Numbered from the stretch's first letter, positions 22,262 to 30,059 are shown. The stretch is 32,771 bases of DNA from Bacillota bacterium (GCA_023392595.1 JAEVYU010000045.1:1-32771), one strand, 5' to 3'. Translations and numbers: made by a program. Notes: generated from the letters alone by a model not told the origin.

Positions 22262-22822
22262 ATGGACGAATCGATGGAAAAAGTATTTAAGGATTTTACG
22301 TTAGCTGAAAAAGTGAGCCAAGATACAATAACCAAGTATAAGGAGAGAGTAGGGGCAGATGTCGTCGCCATCTGGGAAAAGTATGGTTTTGGAAGCACGT
22401 TTAAAGGATACTTAAAAATCATAAATCCCGCTGATTTGCAGGAGTTGCTGGAAGAAACCTACATTATGCCCCTTGACGAAACCCCCGTTTTTGCAACGGG
22501 AATGGGAGATATTATTGCCTGTGACAGCAGAGGAAATTTTGTGATACTGGATTACCGTCATCAGCGCATCAAAGTTTTATGGACCCCAAAAAAGATAAGG
22601 TGGAATTTTTTCTTGAATCATTATTTCCAGGACGAATATTGGCAATGGCATCCTTATTTCGAGGCGGTGGAGCGGTATGGCGAGCCGGAATATGATGAAT
22701 GCTTTGGATATGAACCATTGTTAAGCCTGGGTGGGGCAGAGAGCGTCGCCAACCTGAAAAAAGTGAAGTATCAAGTTCATCTCATCCTTATCGGTGAAGT
22801 ACAGGGAGTTTTGTCTTGTTGA
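22262..22822 (+). CDS. GAD-like/Tdi1 (DUF1851) immunity protein
   Basis: A 186-residue protein with a GAD-related N-terminal domain (VGADVVAIWEKYGFGSTFKG, YLKIINPADLQELLEETY) and a Tdi1 C-terminal domain (TPVFATGMGDIIACDSRGNF, then LLSLGGAESVANLKKVKYQV, HLILIGEVQG). In Agrobacterium Tdi1 neutralises the DNase Tde1 delivered by type VI secretion, and related proteins protect against other nuclease toxins. ATG 22262 follows GAGG. It is the only complete copy; its 3' end recurs at 5342-5527 and again, shorter, at 28785-28824, each time with the same downstream sequence. Confidence 0.8.
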   Translation: MDESMEKVFKDFTLAEKVSQDTITKYKERVGADVVAIWEKYGFGSTFKGYLKIINPADLQELLEETYIMPLDETPVFATGMGDIIACDSRGNFVILDYRHQRIKVLWTPKKIRWNFFLNHYFQDEYWQWHPYFEAVERYGEPEYDECFGYEPLLSLGGAESVANLKKVKYQVHLILIGEVQGVLSC

Positions 22823-22850
22823 AATTTAGCTTGCCAGAGGGAGAGAAGGA

Positions 22851-23060
22851 ATGAGTAAAAAATTTGAAGATCAATTTATGGATTTGCAATCAGAACTTAT
22901 TTCGTTATCTTTAGAAGTCACGGATAAGAAAGTTGATAAAATATATGCGTATGCCTCAATTGAAGAAAAGAGTCAAATGTTTAATGCTTTTTTTGAAGTG
23001 GCTGGGGAGATAAAAACGTTTTCAGGTACTACATTGAGTTTTTTCAGGACTAAGAATTAA
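22851..23060 (+). CDS. 5' part of a YezG-like or related cassette gene, truncated
   Basis: ATG 22851 follows GAGGGAGAG. The 69-residue product (MSKKFEDQFMDLQSELISLS, LEVTDKKVDKIYAYASIEEK, SQMFNAFFEVAGEIKT) looks like the N-terminal half of a known type of immunity protein with the pattern DLQxELIxLxLExxxxxVDKIYxY. After GEIKT it becomes unrelated (FSGTTLSFFRTKN) and stops, so the C-terminal half is lost. A sister stub at 28854-28994 diverges after residue 36. Confidence 0.65.
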   Translation: MSKKFEDQFMDLQSELISLSLEVTDKKVDKIYAYASIEEKSQMFNAFFEVAGEIKTFSGTTLSFFRTKN

Positions 23061-23134
23061 ATTCATTTTTCCATCAACCAAAGTCCTTTGTGAAAAGCGA
23101 ATAATGGTATAGATGCTTTTAGGAGAATACGAAA

Positions 23135-24061
23135 TTGGAATCTTTGATTAAAAATGAATTGGCTATAAAGCTAAAAAAATTAAACGCAAAAAGGTTGGGC
23201 TTATTTTTTTTCAACATACTATTGATAGTATTGTTTGGGATCCTATATTTAAAAACGGCCTTTTATTTACGCGATACTTTCAATATTAGCAGCAGATTAA
23301 TCAGGTACGGCAGCTTACCGCTTATTTATATTTTATATTCTTTTCTAAAAAGGAAAAAAAGCAATTTCAACACATTATATAATGAATTTATTATTGAAGA
23401 TGTAATACGCAGCTATTATCCAGACTGGTCTTATCATCAAGAATCTGAAATGGATGCCGATTCTGTTTTGCAGACTTACTTGATAAACAAGGGCAGCAGC
23501 ATTGATATAACCAATAATATAACAGGAATTATCGGTCAAACCAATTTTAGTTTTTCAGAGATTAAAGTTTTAAAAAATCAATATCTTGGAGCCAAGTTGC
23601 CTAAGAAAATATTTCATGGCTACTTTTTTATATTTGACAATAATAAATTTACTGAATCCAAGTTATATGTTAGACCTTGTTTATTTAAAGATTTTGGCAG
23701 CATGGATTTTAACGAGCAGAAAATGCCAACTGACGCCAGAGAATTTGATGAAAGATTTGCCACCTTTTCCGATGACCCGGTTAAGGCAAGGTATATTTTA
23801 ACCCCTGCTTTAATGGCAAGAATGCTGGATTTTGAAGCCAAGTATAAAAACATGATTTCATTTTTGTTTTATAAAGACAAGCTTTACATAGCTTTTAAGG
23901 GCAATAAAAATTTCTTGGAGCCAACCTTGTGTAAACGAATTACGGTAAAAACTATCGTCAAACAAAGGGATATTTTCAAATTAATCGGTTCAATAGTTGA
24001 GGAACTAAATATCGATAATTATATATGGATAAAAGAAAATACAGTACAAGGAGGACTGTAA
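23135..24061 (+). CDS. DUF3137 family membrane protein
   Basis: A 308-residue protein starting at TTG 23135 after AGGAGA. Two membrane segments lie at ~20-42 (LGLFFFNILLIVLFGILYLK) and ~52-68 (LIRYGSLPLIYILYSFL). The cytoplasmic domain carries the DUF3137 hallmark FDERFATFSDDPVKARYIL followed by TPALMARMLDFE, and a conserved YIAF strand. It overlaps nothing and is followed after one base by a LemA gene (24063), a pairing that is common for these two families in many bacteria. The cellular role of DUF3137/LemA is not settled; some LemA-type pairs affect envelope functions. Its presence in an immunity array is unusual. Confidence 0.85.
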   Translation: MESLIKNELAIKLKKLNAKRLGLFFFNILLIVLFGILYLKTAFYLRDTFNISSRLIRYGSLPLIYILYSFLKRKKSNFNTLYNEFIIEDVIRSYYPDWSYHQESEMDADSVLQTYLINKGSSIDITNNITGIIGQTNFSFSEIKVLKNQYLGAKLPKKIFHGYFFIFDNNKFTESKLYVRPCLFKDFGSMDFNEQKMPTDAREFDERFATFSDDPVKARYILTPALMARMLDFEAKYKNMISFLFYKDKLYIAFKGNKNFLEPTLCKRITVKTIVKQRDIFKLIGSIVEELNIDNYIWIKENTVQGGL

Positions 24062-24062
24062 T

Positions 24063-24665
24063 GTGTACAAATTATTATTAATCTTAATAGGCAGTTATGT
24101 TTTTTACTATTTCACAAATGATATCCGGTTAATGCTAGGGGTGTTTATATTATTGACACTTTTACTGGTCTGGGGCTCTCAAATAGATATTATACAACGC
24201 AAAGAATCTGTAAACCAGGCAAAAGGCAACATTGATGACGCTTTTCAAAAAAGACATGATATATTATCAAAAATCTATGAGACAACGAAAGGCTATATCA
24301 AATTTAAGGAAAATGAGTTGGAATCAATTGCCAATTTATTTAATGCTGTAAAGAACCCAGCATCTAATTTTAAAGAAAAATTTAAATTACAGAATCAAGT
24401 TAAAAACATACTCATCAACAATATCGGAAATCTTCGGGATGATCAGGTTGGTAAGCAGTTTGAAACTTTAAATCGATCGATTAATGAAGAGGAAGAAAAC
24501 TTATCGGCCGCACGAAGGTTTTACAATCATTCGGTTAAAGAGTACAATACGGCAATCAGCACTTTTCCCACCTCTTTCATAGCTAAAATGAAAGGATTTC
24601 AAGCAATGAGTTATTTTGAAGTTGAGAATGAAAATGTAAAAAAAGATATCGAAATAAAATTTTAA
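24063..24665 (+). CDS. lemA: LemA family protein
   Basis: A 200-residue LemA protein from GTG 24063, whose AAGGAGGA site lies in the last codons of the DUF3137 gene. An N-terminal membrane anchor (LLLILIGSYVFYYFTNDIRL then LGVFILLTLLLVWG) precedes the helical bundle: RKESVNQAKGNIDDAFQKRH, DILSKIYETTKGYIKFKENE, and the family core AARRFYNHSVKEYNTAISTF followed by PTSFIAKMKGF. The YNxxVxxYN and FPxxxxAxxxGF motifs are diagnostic. Translationally coupled to DUF3137; both probably form one membrane complex with the bulk in the cytoplasm or cell wall side, which is unresolved. Confidence 0.85.
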   Translation: MYKLLLILIGSYVFYYFTNDIRLMLGVFILLTLLLVWGSQIDIIQRKESVNQAKGNIDDAFQKRHDILSKIYETTKGYIKFKENELESIANLFNAVKNPASNFKEKFKLQNQVKNILINNIGNLRDDQVGKQFETLNRSINEEEENLSAARRFYNHSVKEYNTAISTFPTSFIAKMKGFQAMSYFEVENENVKKDIEIKF

Positions 24666-24770
24666 ACGATGCGAAGACATTTCTATATTGACGGAAATGT
24701 TTTTGTGACTCAGGGTTCGTAAAACCTTTAATCCGACGATTTTGCTCGGATAATTAAAGGAGATGGGTAA

Positions 24771-25337
24771 ATGTTAATTTCAAGATTTAATGAACATATC
24801 GAAGATGATGTTACCGCTTTTGAAAACAAGTATAAAATTGTTTTACCGGATACATATCGAGGATTTTTGCTGAAGTATAATGGTGGCGATACCCCAAAAT
24901 CACATTTTAAAATGAATCAGGTGTCTTCTGATATTACCGGATTTTTTGGATTTCAAAGTACCAATGAATATTTGGACTTTCAATGCTTGATAAAGCTAGA
25001 TGTTCTCAATAGCTACTTAACCGATCAAATGCTGCCGATGGCAACAAACGATTTTGGGGATAGGATTACAATTGGTTTGGCCGGGAATGTCAAAGCCCAG
25101 GTATACTTTTTATATCATGATCGACCCAAAAAATATCTTTGGTTAGCCAAAGATTTTAAGGGTTTTGTAGGACAATGCAAAAGTGAAAAATTAGGTCATA
25201 TACCAACGATTGAGGAGCGAAAACGATGGTTAATCAATAATGGAAAAGGCGATAAAATAACTGATGTTACGATAAAGGGCTGGCAGGCTGAAATAGATGA
25301 ATATGGGAACATGAAACAAGAGGAATTGGTTATATAA
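24771..25337 (+). CDS. SMI1/KNR4 (SUKH) family immunity protein
   Basis: A 188-residue SUKH protein. Motifs in order: IEDDVTAFENKYKIVLPDTY, RGFLLKYNGGDTPKSHFKMN, ITGFFGFQSTNEYLDFQCLI, MLPMATNDFGDRITIGLAGN and VYFLYHDRPKKYLWLAKDFK. The LPxxYRxFLLKYNGG and PMATNDFGD core are typical of SUKH-1. ATG 24771 follows AAAGGAGATG. A C-terminal extension (IEERKRWLINNGKGDKITDV) lies beyond the normal fold; its DNA is duplicated at 18150-18283. The next gene begins three bases after the stop, so the two are co-transcribed and probably coupled. Confidence 0.85.
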   Translation: MLISRFNEHIEDDVTAFENKYKIVLPDTYRGFLLKYNGGDTPKSHFKMNQVSSDITGFFGFQSTNEYLDFQCLIKLDVLNSYLTDQMLPMATNDFGDRITIGLAGNVKAQVYFLYHDRPKKYLWLAKDFKGFVGQCKSEKLGHIPTIEERKRWLINNGKGDKITDVTIKGWQAEIDEYGNMKQEELVI

Positions 25338-25340
25338 TTT

Positions 25341-25706
25341 ATGGATATTGAGCGAGTTATGAAATTGCGGGAACCTGTTGAATTTCGCGACCTCATACAA
25401 ATCGTCAAAGCACAATCGGATAAGAATGTATCGTATTGCATCTATGCCGCTTTAGATGACTCCGCTGATTTAACATTGCATACTATGTGCTATCGGGACA
25501 GTTATCCCGAGATCACCGACGATGACCGGGAAATCTATCCGCAATTTGTCGTAAAACATGGATTATCCTTGCTTTTCAGAGAGGAACTGGTTCAAGATGT
25601 GATCCATAACGTATTGCATCAAAAACCCTCCGCCACGGATCAAGAAATTCTTGAAGCCATTATATTTTATGACACTAATGACACATTTATGGATTTCAAT
25701 CCTTAA
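25341..25706 (+). CDS. DUF7716-like cassette protein
   Basis: A 121-residue acidic protein: MDIERVMKLREPVEFRDLIQ, IVKAQSDKNVSYCIYAALDD, then EITDDDREIYPQFV, LSLLFREELVQDVIHNVL and SATDQEILEAIIFYDTNDTF. The C-terminal arrangement (P-E-I-x-D-D-D-x-E-x-Y-P-x-F-V then ATxxEIxEAxxxY) resembles a family I associate with DUF7716. ATG 25341 lies three bases after the SUKH stop, with AGAGGA somewhat far upstream. Its 3' half is duplicated at 4487-4670 and its first codons at 18284-18302. Confidence 0.6.
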   Translation: MDIERVMKLREPVEFRDLIQIVKAQSDKNVSYCIYAALDDSADLTLHTMCYRDSYPEITDDDREIYPQFVVKHGLSLLFREELVQDVIHNVLHQKPSATDQEILEAIIFYDTNDTFMDFNP

Positions 25707-25736
25707 GCTTAAACAGATTTTTTGGAGGAGGAACAA

Positions 25737-26168
25737 ATGGCGCGCCGAATCGTGTTTCAAACACCCCAGTGCCTGGAAATTGAGAATCCGGAACTGAATT
25801 AATTATTAAAGCATATTATCCACGAGTTTCCGGGCTATTGGCAGCAAGGGAATGGCAATGGAATACTTGATTTTGATGATGACAACAAAAGGCGGCGGCG
25901 ATTGCTGATTTTGCCCAACGCTGAACACGGCATTTATCTGCAATATATCAAAAAAGATGATCCTAAGGAAACCTGGCTTTCATTATTTAATGCCCGGGAA
26001 TTGAATCGAACTGCGGAATGCGGCGAGGAACTATATCCCTCAATTGGATTGTTTCTGCCGAAAGAACAAGCGTGGCTGGCCATTGAGGAGTTTTGTAAAA
26101 CCGGGGAAAAAACCGATCAGATCGATTGGATAATTCCGGGCGCCATTCCTGAAGAGGGAAATTGGTAG
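25737..26168 (+). pseudogene. Cassette gene interrupted by an in-frame TAA
   Basis: ATG 25737 has a strong GGAGGAGG site. The frame reads MARRIVFQTPQCLEIENPEL N, then TAA at 25800-25802, then continues without interruption as LLKHIIHEFPGYWQQGNGNG, ILDFDDDNKRRRRLLILPNA, HGIYLQYIKKDDPKETWLSL and LPKEQAWLAIEEFCKTGEKT to 26168. The two parts belong together. One change of AAA or CAA to TAA explains the stop. An internal ATG-initiated product (from 25902-ish) would lack the first half. Family not recognised; probably a freshly inactivated immunity gene. Confidence 0.65.
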
Positions 26169-26206
26169 TTCATCGGATATGAAATTGCGTTAAAAAGTGA
26201 GAAAAT

Positions 26207-26527
26207 ATGAATTTTGAGGATATTTGTAGAATCGGGCCAGCTGAAAAGTATAATAAGGAGCTTGAGGCATTTTTATCTGAAACGCCAATGTTACCTTTAG
26301 AATTACTTCATAGATTTAACGATGCATATTCATACGATAGTGCAACCACGATACAATGGTTGATCAGAAAACTATCAATTCTAAGATCCAGAATTGAAAA
26401 AGGTGAAAGAATTGAAACGGAAGATGGTTATCTGTTTGATGTTGATCAGTTTATGCAGTGGGTAGAAAATATGTATCCTGATATTTATCATCAGTTATTT
26501 GATAAAACCATTAAACAAGAGTTTTAA
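26207..26527 (+). CDS. Unrecognised small acidic protein
   Basis: A 106-residue, mostly helical protein: MNFEDICRIGPAEKYNKELE, AFLSETPMLPLELLHRFNDA, ATTIQWLIRKLSILRSRIEK and FMQWVENMYPDIYHQLFD. ATG 26207 has a weak GTGAG upstream. No membrane segment. Composition and AT content match the other cassettes. No family recognised; immunity role by context only. Confidence 0.5.
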   Translation: MNFEDICRIGPAEKYNKELEAFLSETPMLPLELLHRFNDAYSYDSATTIQWLIRKLSILRSRIEKGERIETEDGYLFDVDQFMQWVENMYPDIYHQLFDKTIKQEF

Positions 26528-26559
26528 ATAGTTTGATTTACGGAAAGGCGAGGATTGCT

Positions 26560-26634
26560 ATGGATTTATCAAAAATAGCCGGCCCCCAAAAAAGGCCGCT
26601 TGAGGAAATACTGCGGCTGGAGCCGAGTAAATAG
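26560..26634 (+). other. Possible 24-residue peptide or 5' stub
   Basis: ATG 26560 follows GCGAGG and encodes MDLSKIAGPQKRPLEEILRL EPSK before TAG. The ribosome binding site is fair. It could be the 5' stub of a lost cassette gene. GGCC CCCA AAAAA GGCC in its middle forms a short hairpin. No function is proposed. Confidence 0.3.
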
Positions 26635-26668
26635 ACCTCCTTTAAAATAACAGAACGGAGCTGGTTTC

Positions 26669-27598
26669 ATGAGTTACGATTTGTATTTTATTACGAAAAA
26701 TGATGAATGCAAATTAACTAAAGCGGACTTCATAGAGTACTTTGCTAATCGTCCCCGCTATCAAGCCGCAGAAAATCAGACCTGGTACAGCAATGAAGAT
26801 ACCGGAGTCTATTTTAGTTTTGAATACCAGGATGAGCGCAGCTTCGATGCGGAGGAATTCGATTATGTTGCTGCGTTCAATATTAATTATAACCGGCCGC
26901 ATATTTTTGGACTGGAAGCCGAACCGGAAGTAAAGAGTATCATTGACCATTTCAAGCTAGATATTTCTGATCCCCAGATGAATGGGAATGGGATGGGCGA
27001 GGGGCCATATTCCAGGGCTGGTTTTCTGCAAGGGTGGAATGAAGGCAATTTATTTGGGATAACAGCAATGATGAGTCACGATGATATCAATGTCTCAAAT
27101 CACGATTTATTGACCTTACCTTACGCGGAAATAGAACGATATTGGAAATGGAATTTTAATCGCGATAAACTGCAAGAGCAAATGGAAGCGGACGTATTTG
27201 TACCACGGATCATGTTTTGCCGGGAACAAAATGAGGTAAAGTCATTCGTGATATGGCCTGATGCCATACCAATGGTATTACCCAAAGTCGATAAAGTCAT
27301 TCTTTATAAAAACGAATTAGCTCCGCGCCGTTTTTTTTCCAAGCAACCGGTTACTTGCTTGGTCGACCATGAAGCTGCGCAAAGCTTTTTCCCGTCACAA
27401 CAATTATGTACCGAAGAAGGCCTAAGCTATAGACAGCTTTTTCATGACCAGCCCCCGCAAAATATCCTTGAATTCTTCGTCAAACAAAAACCCGTTACAA
27501 TTCAAGGCGTAGCTCCTGATAGCATTTTTGATGCAGAATTGGTGGACCAAGCGAAAGAGACGACGCCATCAATGAAGACAATAGGTGGTAGCAAGTGA
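26669..27598 (+). CDS. Conserved uncharacterised cassette protein (MSYDLYF family)
   Basis: A 309-residue soluble protein. It opens MSYDLYFITKNDECKLTKAD, then FANRPRYQAAENQTWYSNED, TGVYFSFEYQDERSF and a central FLQGWNEGNLFGITAM; the second half has FVIWPDAIPMVLPKVDKVIL and APRRFFSKQPVTCLVDHEAA. The motif WYxNEDTGVYFxF recurs in an uncharacterised family in many bacteria. ATG 26669 follows ACGGAG. The last codons and the following ~65 bases are copied at 19865-19945, behind a truncated SUKH gene. Function unknown; immunity role is plausible from context. Confidence 0.6.
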   Translation: MSYDLYFITKNDECKLTKADFIEYFANRPRYQAAENQTWYSNEDTGVYFSFEYQDERSFDAEEFDYVAAFNINYNRPHIFGLEAEPEVKSIIDHFKLDISDPQMNGNGMGEGPYSRAGFLQGWNEGNLFGITAMMSHDDINVSNHDLLTLPYAEIERYWKWNFNRDKLQEQMEADVFVPRIMFCREQNEVKSFVIWPDAIPMVLPKVDKVILYKNELAPRRFFSKQPVTCLVDHEAAQSFFPSQQLCTEEGLSYRQLFHDQPPQNILEFFVKQKPVTIQGVAPDSIFDAELVDQAKETTPSMKTIGGSK

Positions 27599-27629
27599 AA
27601 ATATTTTTTTATTAAAGAGGGTGGTTCAA

Positions 27630-27749
27630 ATGCTCAAAAATCAAATGAGTGTTTTAGAAAAATCGCGTACTTCACTTATAAAAGCGGTGTGTGCCTTTTT
27701 GGGCGAGGGTGGCATGAAGATAGAGATGGATGATGTCCATGTTCTGTAA
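27630..27749 (+). pseudogene. SUKH 5' stub fused to an unrelated tail
   Basis: ATG 27630 follows AGAGGGTGG. The first 11 codons (MLKNQMSVLEK) equal those of the truncated SUKH gene at 19914; then the sequence changes to SRTSLIKAVCAFLGEGGMKI EMDDVHVL and stops. The product is an in-frame joint between two unrelated genes, too short to fold as SUKH. Confidence 0.6.
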
Positions 27750-27825
27750 TAAACGCTCGGTGAAAGCCTATAACGTAAAGAGTTACTGTTGATTGGGAAT
27801 GTTCGAAAGAGACCGGGAGGATCAT

Positions 27826-27996
27826 ATGCCGGAAAAGAAATTCAAGCATTTAGCGGAACAGCTTGAGTATGAATTGACCCAAGCAATAAAGGGTAATAAA
27901 GAAAAACTATTTGCGGTCAATAACAACAACAAAACTTGCTATCTGACAATTCTTAAATATCAAGAGTGTACCCTGTTATACATGAAAGCGAGGTGA
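27826..27996 (+). CDS. Small unrecognised protein, 56 residues
   Basis: ATG 27826 follows GGGAGG. Product: MPEKKFKHLAEQLEYELTQA, IKGNKEKLFAVNNNNKTCYL and TILKYQECTLLYMKAR. It may be the N-terminal part of a longer protein. Its end (GCGAGGTGA) forms the ribosome binding site of the SUKH-4 gene that begins four bases later, so the two are coupled. An upstream in-frame TTG at 27793 is less likely. Confidence 0.45.
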   Translation: MPEKKFKHLAEQLEYELTQAIKGNKEKLFAVNNNNKTCYLTILKYQECTLLYMKAR

Positions 27997-28000
27997 AATA

Positions 28001-28549
28001 ATGATCATTCCGAGTGAATTCATCGACTGTTGGGATAGCGCGGAAGACGGGCCATTATTGAGGTTCGGCGCTGATCTATTTAAAAATATAAACATTGATG
28101 ATACCGCCAAGGCATTTCTAATGGAAGCGGGTTTACCGGAGTCGGCAGCACCATTTCTTGACTTTTTAGTTCCGAATGAAGAAAGGTTACCTACGGTTTC
28201 GCAAATATGGGGCTTGCCAGAGCAGTATAACATTTACCACTGTATCGGTTCCAATGGCTCCGGTGACCCGGTTTGCATCAAGGAACCCAATGGACATATC
28301 GTTTATTTAAACCACGATGACGATTTTCGGGAAGTGCTTATGAATGCTTCGGTTTCGCAGCTAGCCGAATCATTGCTTGCTTATGCGCGGCTAATCCGGG
28401 AAACCATTGAGGAAAATGGGGCCAAGGCTTTTTTGGATAATCATATTCCCCAAAGATTGCAGGAGTGGATTGCCCAAGAACTCAAAAACATTGATCCATT
28501 GGCTGTTCAGGCCGGCTGCTTTTGGAGTAACGAATTAAACAGTCTGTAA
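28001..28549 (+). CDS. SUKH-4 family immunity protein
   Basis: A 182-residue SUKH-4 type protein. Marks: FIDCWDSAEDGPLLRFGADL, TAKAFLMEAGLPESAAPFLD F, then YHCIGSNGSGDPVCIKEPNG HIVYLNHDDDF and the closing helix NASVSQLAESLLAYARLIRE. The IGxxGxGxPxCI strand followed by V-x-L-N-H and NxSVxxLAxSLLxY is characteristic of SUKH-4. ATG 28001 has GAGGTG seven bases upstream. The role as cytoplasmic antidote is inferred from the family. Confidence 0.8.
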   Translation: MIIPSEFIDCWDSAEDGPLLRFGADLFKNINIDDTAKAFLMEAGLPESAAPFLDFLVPNEERLPTVSQIWGLPEQYNIYHCIGSNGSGDPVCIKEPNGHIVYLNHDDDFREVLMNASVSQLAESLLAYARLIRETIEENGAKAFLDNHIPQRLQEWIAQELKNIDPLAVQAGCFWSNELNSL

Positions 28550-28590
28550 GGCTAAATATAAAGAAGTGTTTATAAATGGGGGATGTCTGA

Positions 28591-28831
28591 ATGCAGCGAT
28601 ACGACGATTTAAGGAAGGTATTAAACAATAGAAAATTTAGCGGATCGATTCCAAAAGCTTTCCGAAGCGGAGCTAAAAAAAGTAGTTGAGGAAAATCCAA
28701 ATGCGCCTGCCGATTATATTGATTTTTTAAGGGAAATTGGTTATGGAGATATCGGCGATGGTCACTATATGATATATAGCGGCTTAGCCTTAGCGGTGAA
28801 GTACAGGGAGTTTTGTCTTGTTGAAATTTAG
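28591..28831 (+). pseudogene. Frameshifted and 3'-replaced SUKH gene
   Basis: ATG 28591 opens MQRYDDLRKVLNN, then a one-base loss at about 28631 shifts the frame, after which IENLADRFQKLSEAELKKVV, EENPNAPADYIDFLREIGYG and DIGDGHYMIYSGLA follow: the N-terminal half of a SUKH-1 protein. From about 28785 the DNA is the end of the Tdi1 gene (GGTGAAGTACAGGGAGTTTT) in another frame. Two separate lesions make this inactive. Confidence 0.75.
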
Positions 28832-28853
28832 CTTGCAAGAGGGGAGCGAAGGG

Positions 28854-28994
28854 ATGAGTAAAAAATTTGAAGATGAATTTGTGGATTTGCAATCGGAACT
28901 TATTTCGTTATCTTTAGAAGTTACGGATAAGAAAGTTGATAAAATATATGCTTATGCTTCTTGTCATAAGAAGCAGGAATCAGGTAAGTCTTAA
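28854..28994 (+). pseudogene. 5' stub of the YezG-like gene (second copy)
   Basis: The first 36 codons (MSKKFEDEFVDLQSELISLS, LEVTDKKVDKIYAYAS) equal those of 22851-23060 with few changes; then CHKKQESGKS and a stop. The 5' flank is also shared, back into the Tdi1 tail. The segment 28785-28960 is thus a copy of the Tdi1/YezG-like boundary at 22787-22960. Confidence 0.75.
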
Positions 28995-29102
28995 TTCTCA
29001 GGCATTACCTGGATATGTTTACAATGACCTTTGAAGGGTTTATCAGAGATAAAATAAATATGTATATAAAGGAATAAGCGGTAAAAATTCGGGAGGCTGA
29101 CC

Positions 29103-29476
29103 ATGAAGTATTTTGAGGAAGCGAAATTTCTCTGGCAAAACTTTGTCCCAAAAGCGGACAGGCGGATACGGTTCAGGGTGAACTGATTCGCGCGGTAGAG
29201 AGATTGAGGGATGAAGCGCAAAGAAACGGCAATATCAATTGGGACAAAGACCATGAAATCTTTGGCGGGTTTATTGTAACTACGCTTTGCGGGTCGGGGA
29301 TCTTTGATGAACCGACTCAAGCGGAAATAAAAAACGATGTCGCCAGAATTCTGGACTATCAAGACCCCTATCTGGAAGATGACCTTTATGATCGCTTGAC
29401 GGATCATATTGTCGAGTGGTATCTCCAGAATAAAACGCCGATCCTTAAAACCCATGACCCTGAACAATTTAGGTAA
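29103..29476 (+). pseudogene. Cassette gene of the VPKSGQADTVQGEL family with a one-base frameshift
   Basis: ATG 29103 follows GGGAGG and reads MKYFEEAKFLWQNFVPK; in the homopolymer AAAA (29150-29153) one A appears to be missing, and in the next frame it continues SGQADTVQGELIRAVERLRD, EAQRNGNINWDKDHEIFGGF, then DDLYDRLTDHIVEWYLQNKT to 29476. With one extra A the product would be ~125 residues. The motif pair VPxSGQAxTVQGELxRAxExLRDEAQRNGN and YLEDDLYDRLxDxxVEWY recurs widely in cassette arrays. An ATG at 29204 could give a shortened protein. A sequencing error cannot be excluded. Confidence 0.75.
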
Positions 29477-29513
29477 GCCAAAATCGCTCACCGGAAGGGA
29501 GACGGAAAAGAAA

Positions 29514-30059
29514 ATGTTTGCCAATATTAAACTGCAAAAAGAGAACAAACGAACCTCTGAAACGAGAATAGGCCAATTTCTGGATAAAACGGCTTTAAAA
29601 CTCCCCGAAGATTACCGGCGGTTTTTGCTTGATTGCAACGGTATATACCCTCAAGATTACCACTGCTTTTTTATTCCGGAGATAAAACAGGGAGCCGTCG
29701 TGAAAGTATTGTATGGAATGGACCTGGCTGTTCAGAGCGATTGTTTGAATTTAAACTATAATTATAATTTTAATTTTGATATTCCACCGGAATACCTCAT
29801 GATTGGGAGTTGTTATGGTGAAGGCGGCTTGTTTATCATGCTTTCCACCGCGGAAGAGACAGCGGGTATTTATGTTTGCGACCTTTTCTATGATGAGTTT
29901 GTCTTCGCAGAATCCACCGAGGACCATAATGTTTACAAGTTAGCCGATACCTTCACCGGATTTATGGAAAATCTACAATATGTTGATATTGCAGCAAAAC
30001 GTGGGGCTTATTTTCCTCAACATGATTTCACTTTTATATTACCCGAAGATTTTACATGA
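29514..30059 (+). CDS. SMI1/KNR4 (SUKH) family immunity protein
   Basis: A 181-residue SUKH protein: FLDKTALKLPEDYRRFLLDC, NGIYPQDYHCFFIPE, VVKVLYGMDLAVQSDCLNLN, YLMIGSCYGEGGLFIMLSTA and IYVCDLFYDEFVFAESTED with a closing helix ADTFTGFMENL. ATG 29514 was chosen; the frame runs back to 29409 but that region belongs to the preceding gene in another frame. The ribosome binding site GGAAGGGAG is slightly distant. Last immunity gene of the array before the ROK/MFS operon. Confidence 0.8.
   Translation: MFANIKLQKENKRTSETRIGQFLDKTALKLPEDYRRFLLDCNGIYPQDYHCFFIPEIKQGAVVKVLYGMDLAVQSDCLNLNYNYNFNFDIPPEYLMIGSCYGEGGLFIMLSTAEETAGIYVCDLFYDEFVFAESTEDHNVYKLADTFTGFMENLQYVDIAAKRGAYFPQHDFTFILPEDFT

Noticed and set aside
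28991..29548. 185-codon minus-strand open frame opposite 29103-29476 (and its twin at 19244-19507)
   Set aside because: Both are antisense shadows of the duplicated cassette gene, whose plus-strand product has coherent motifs.
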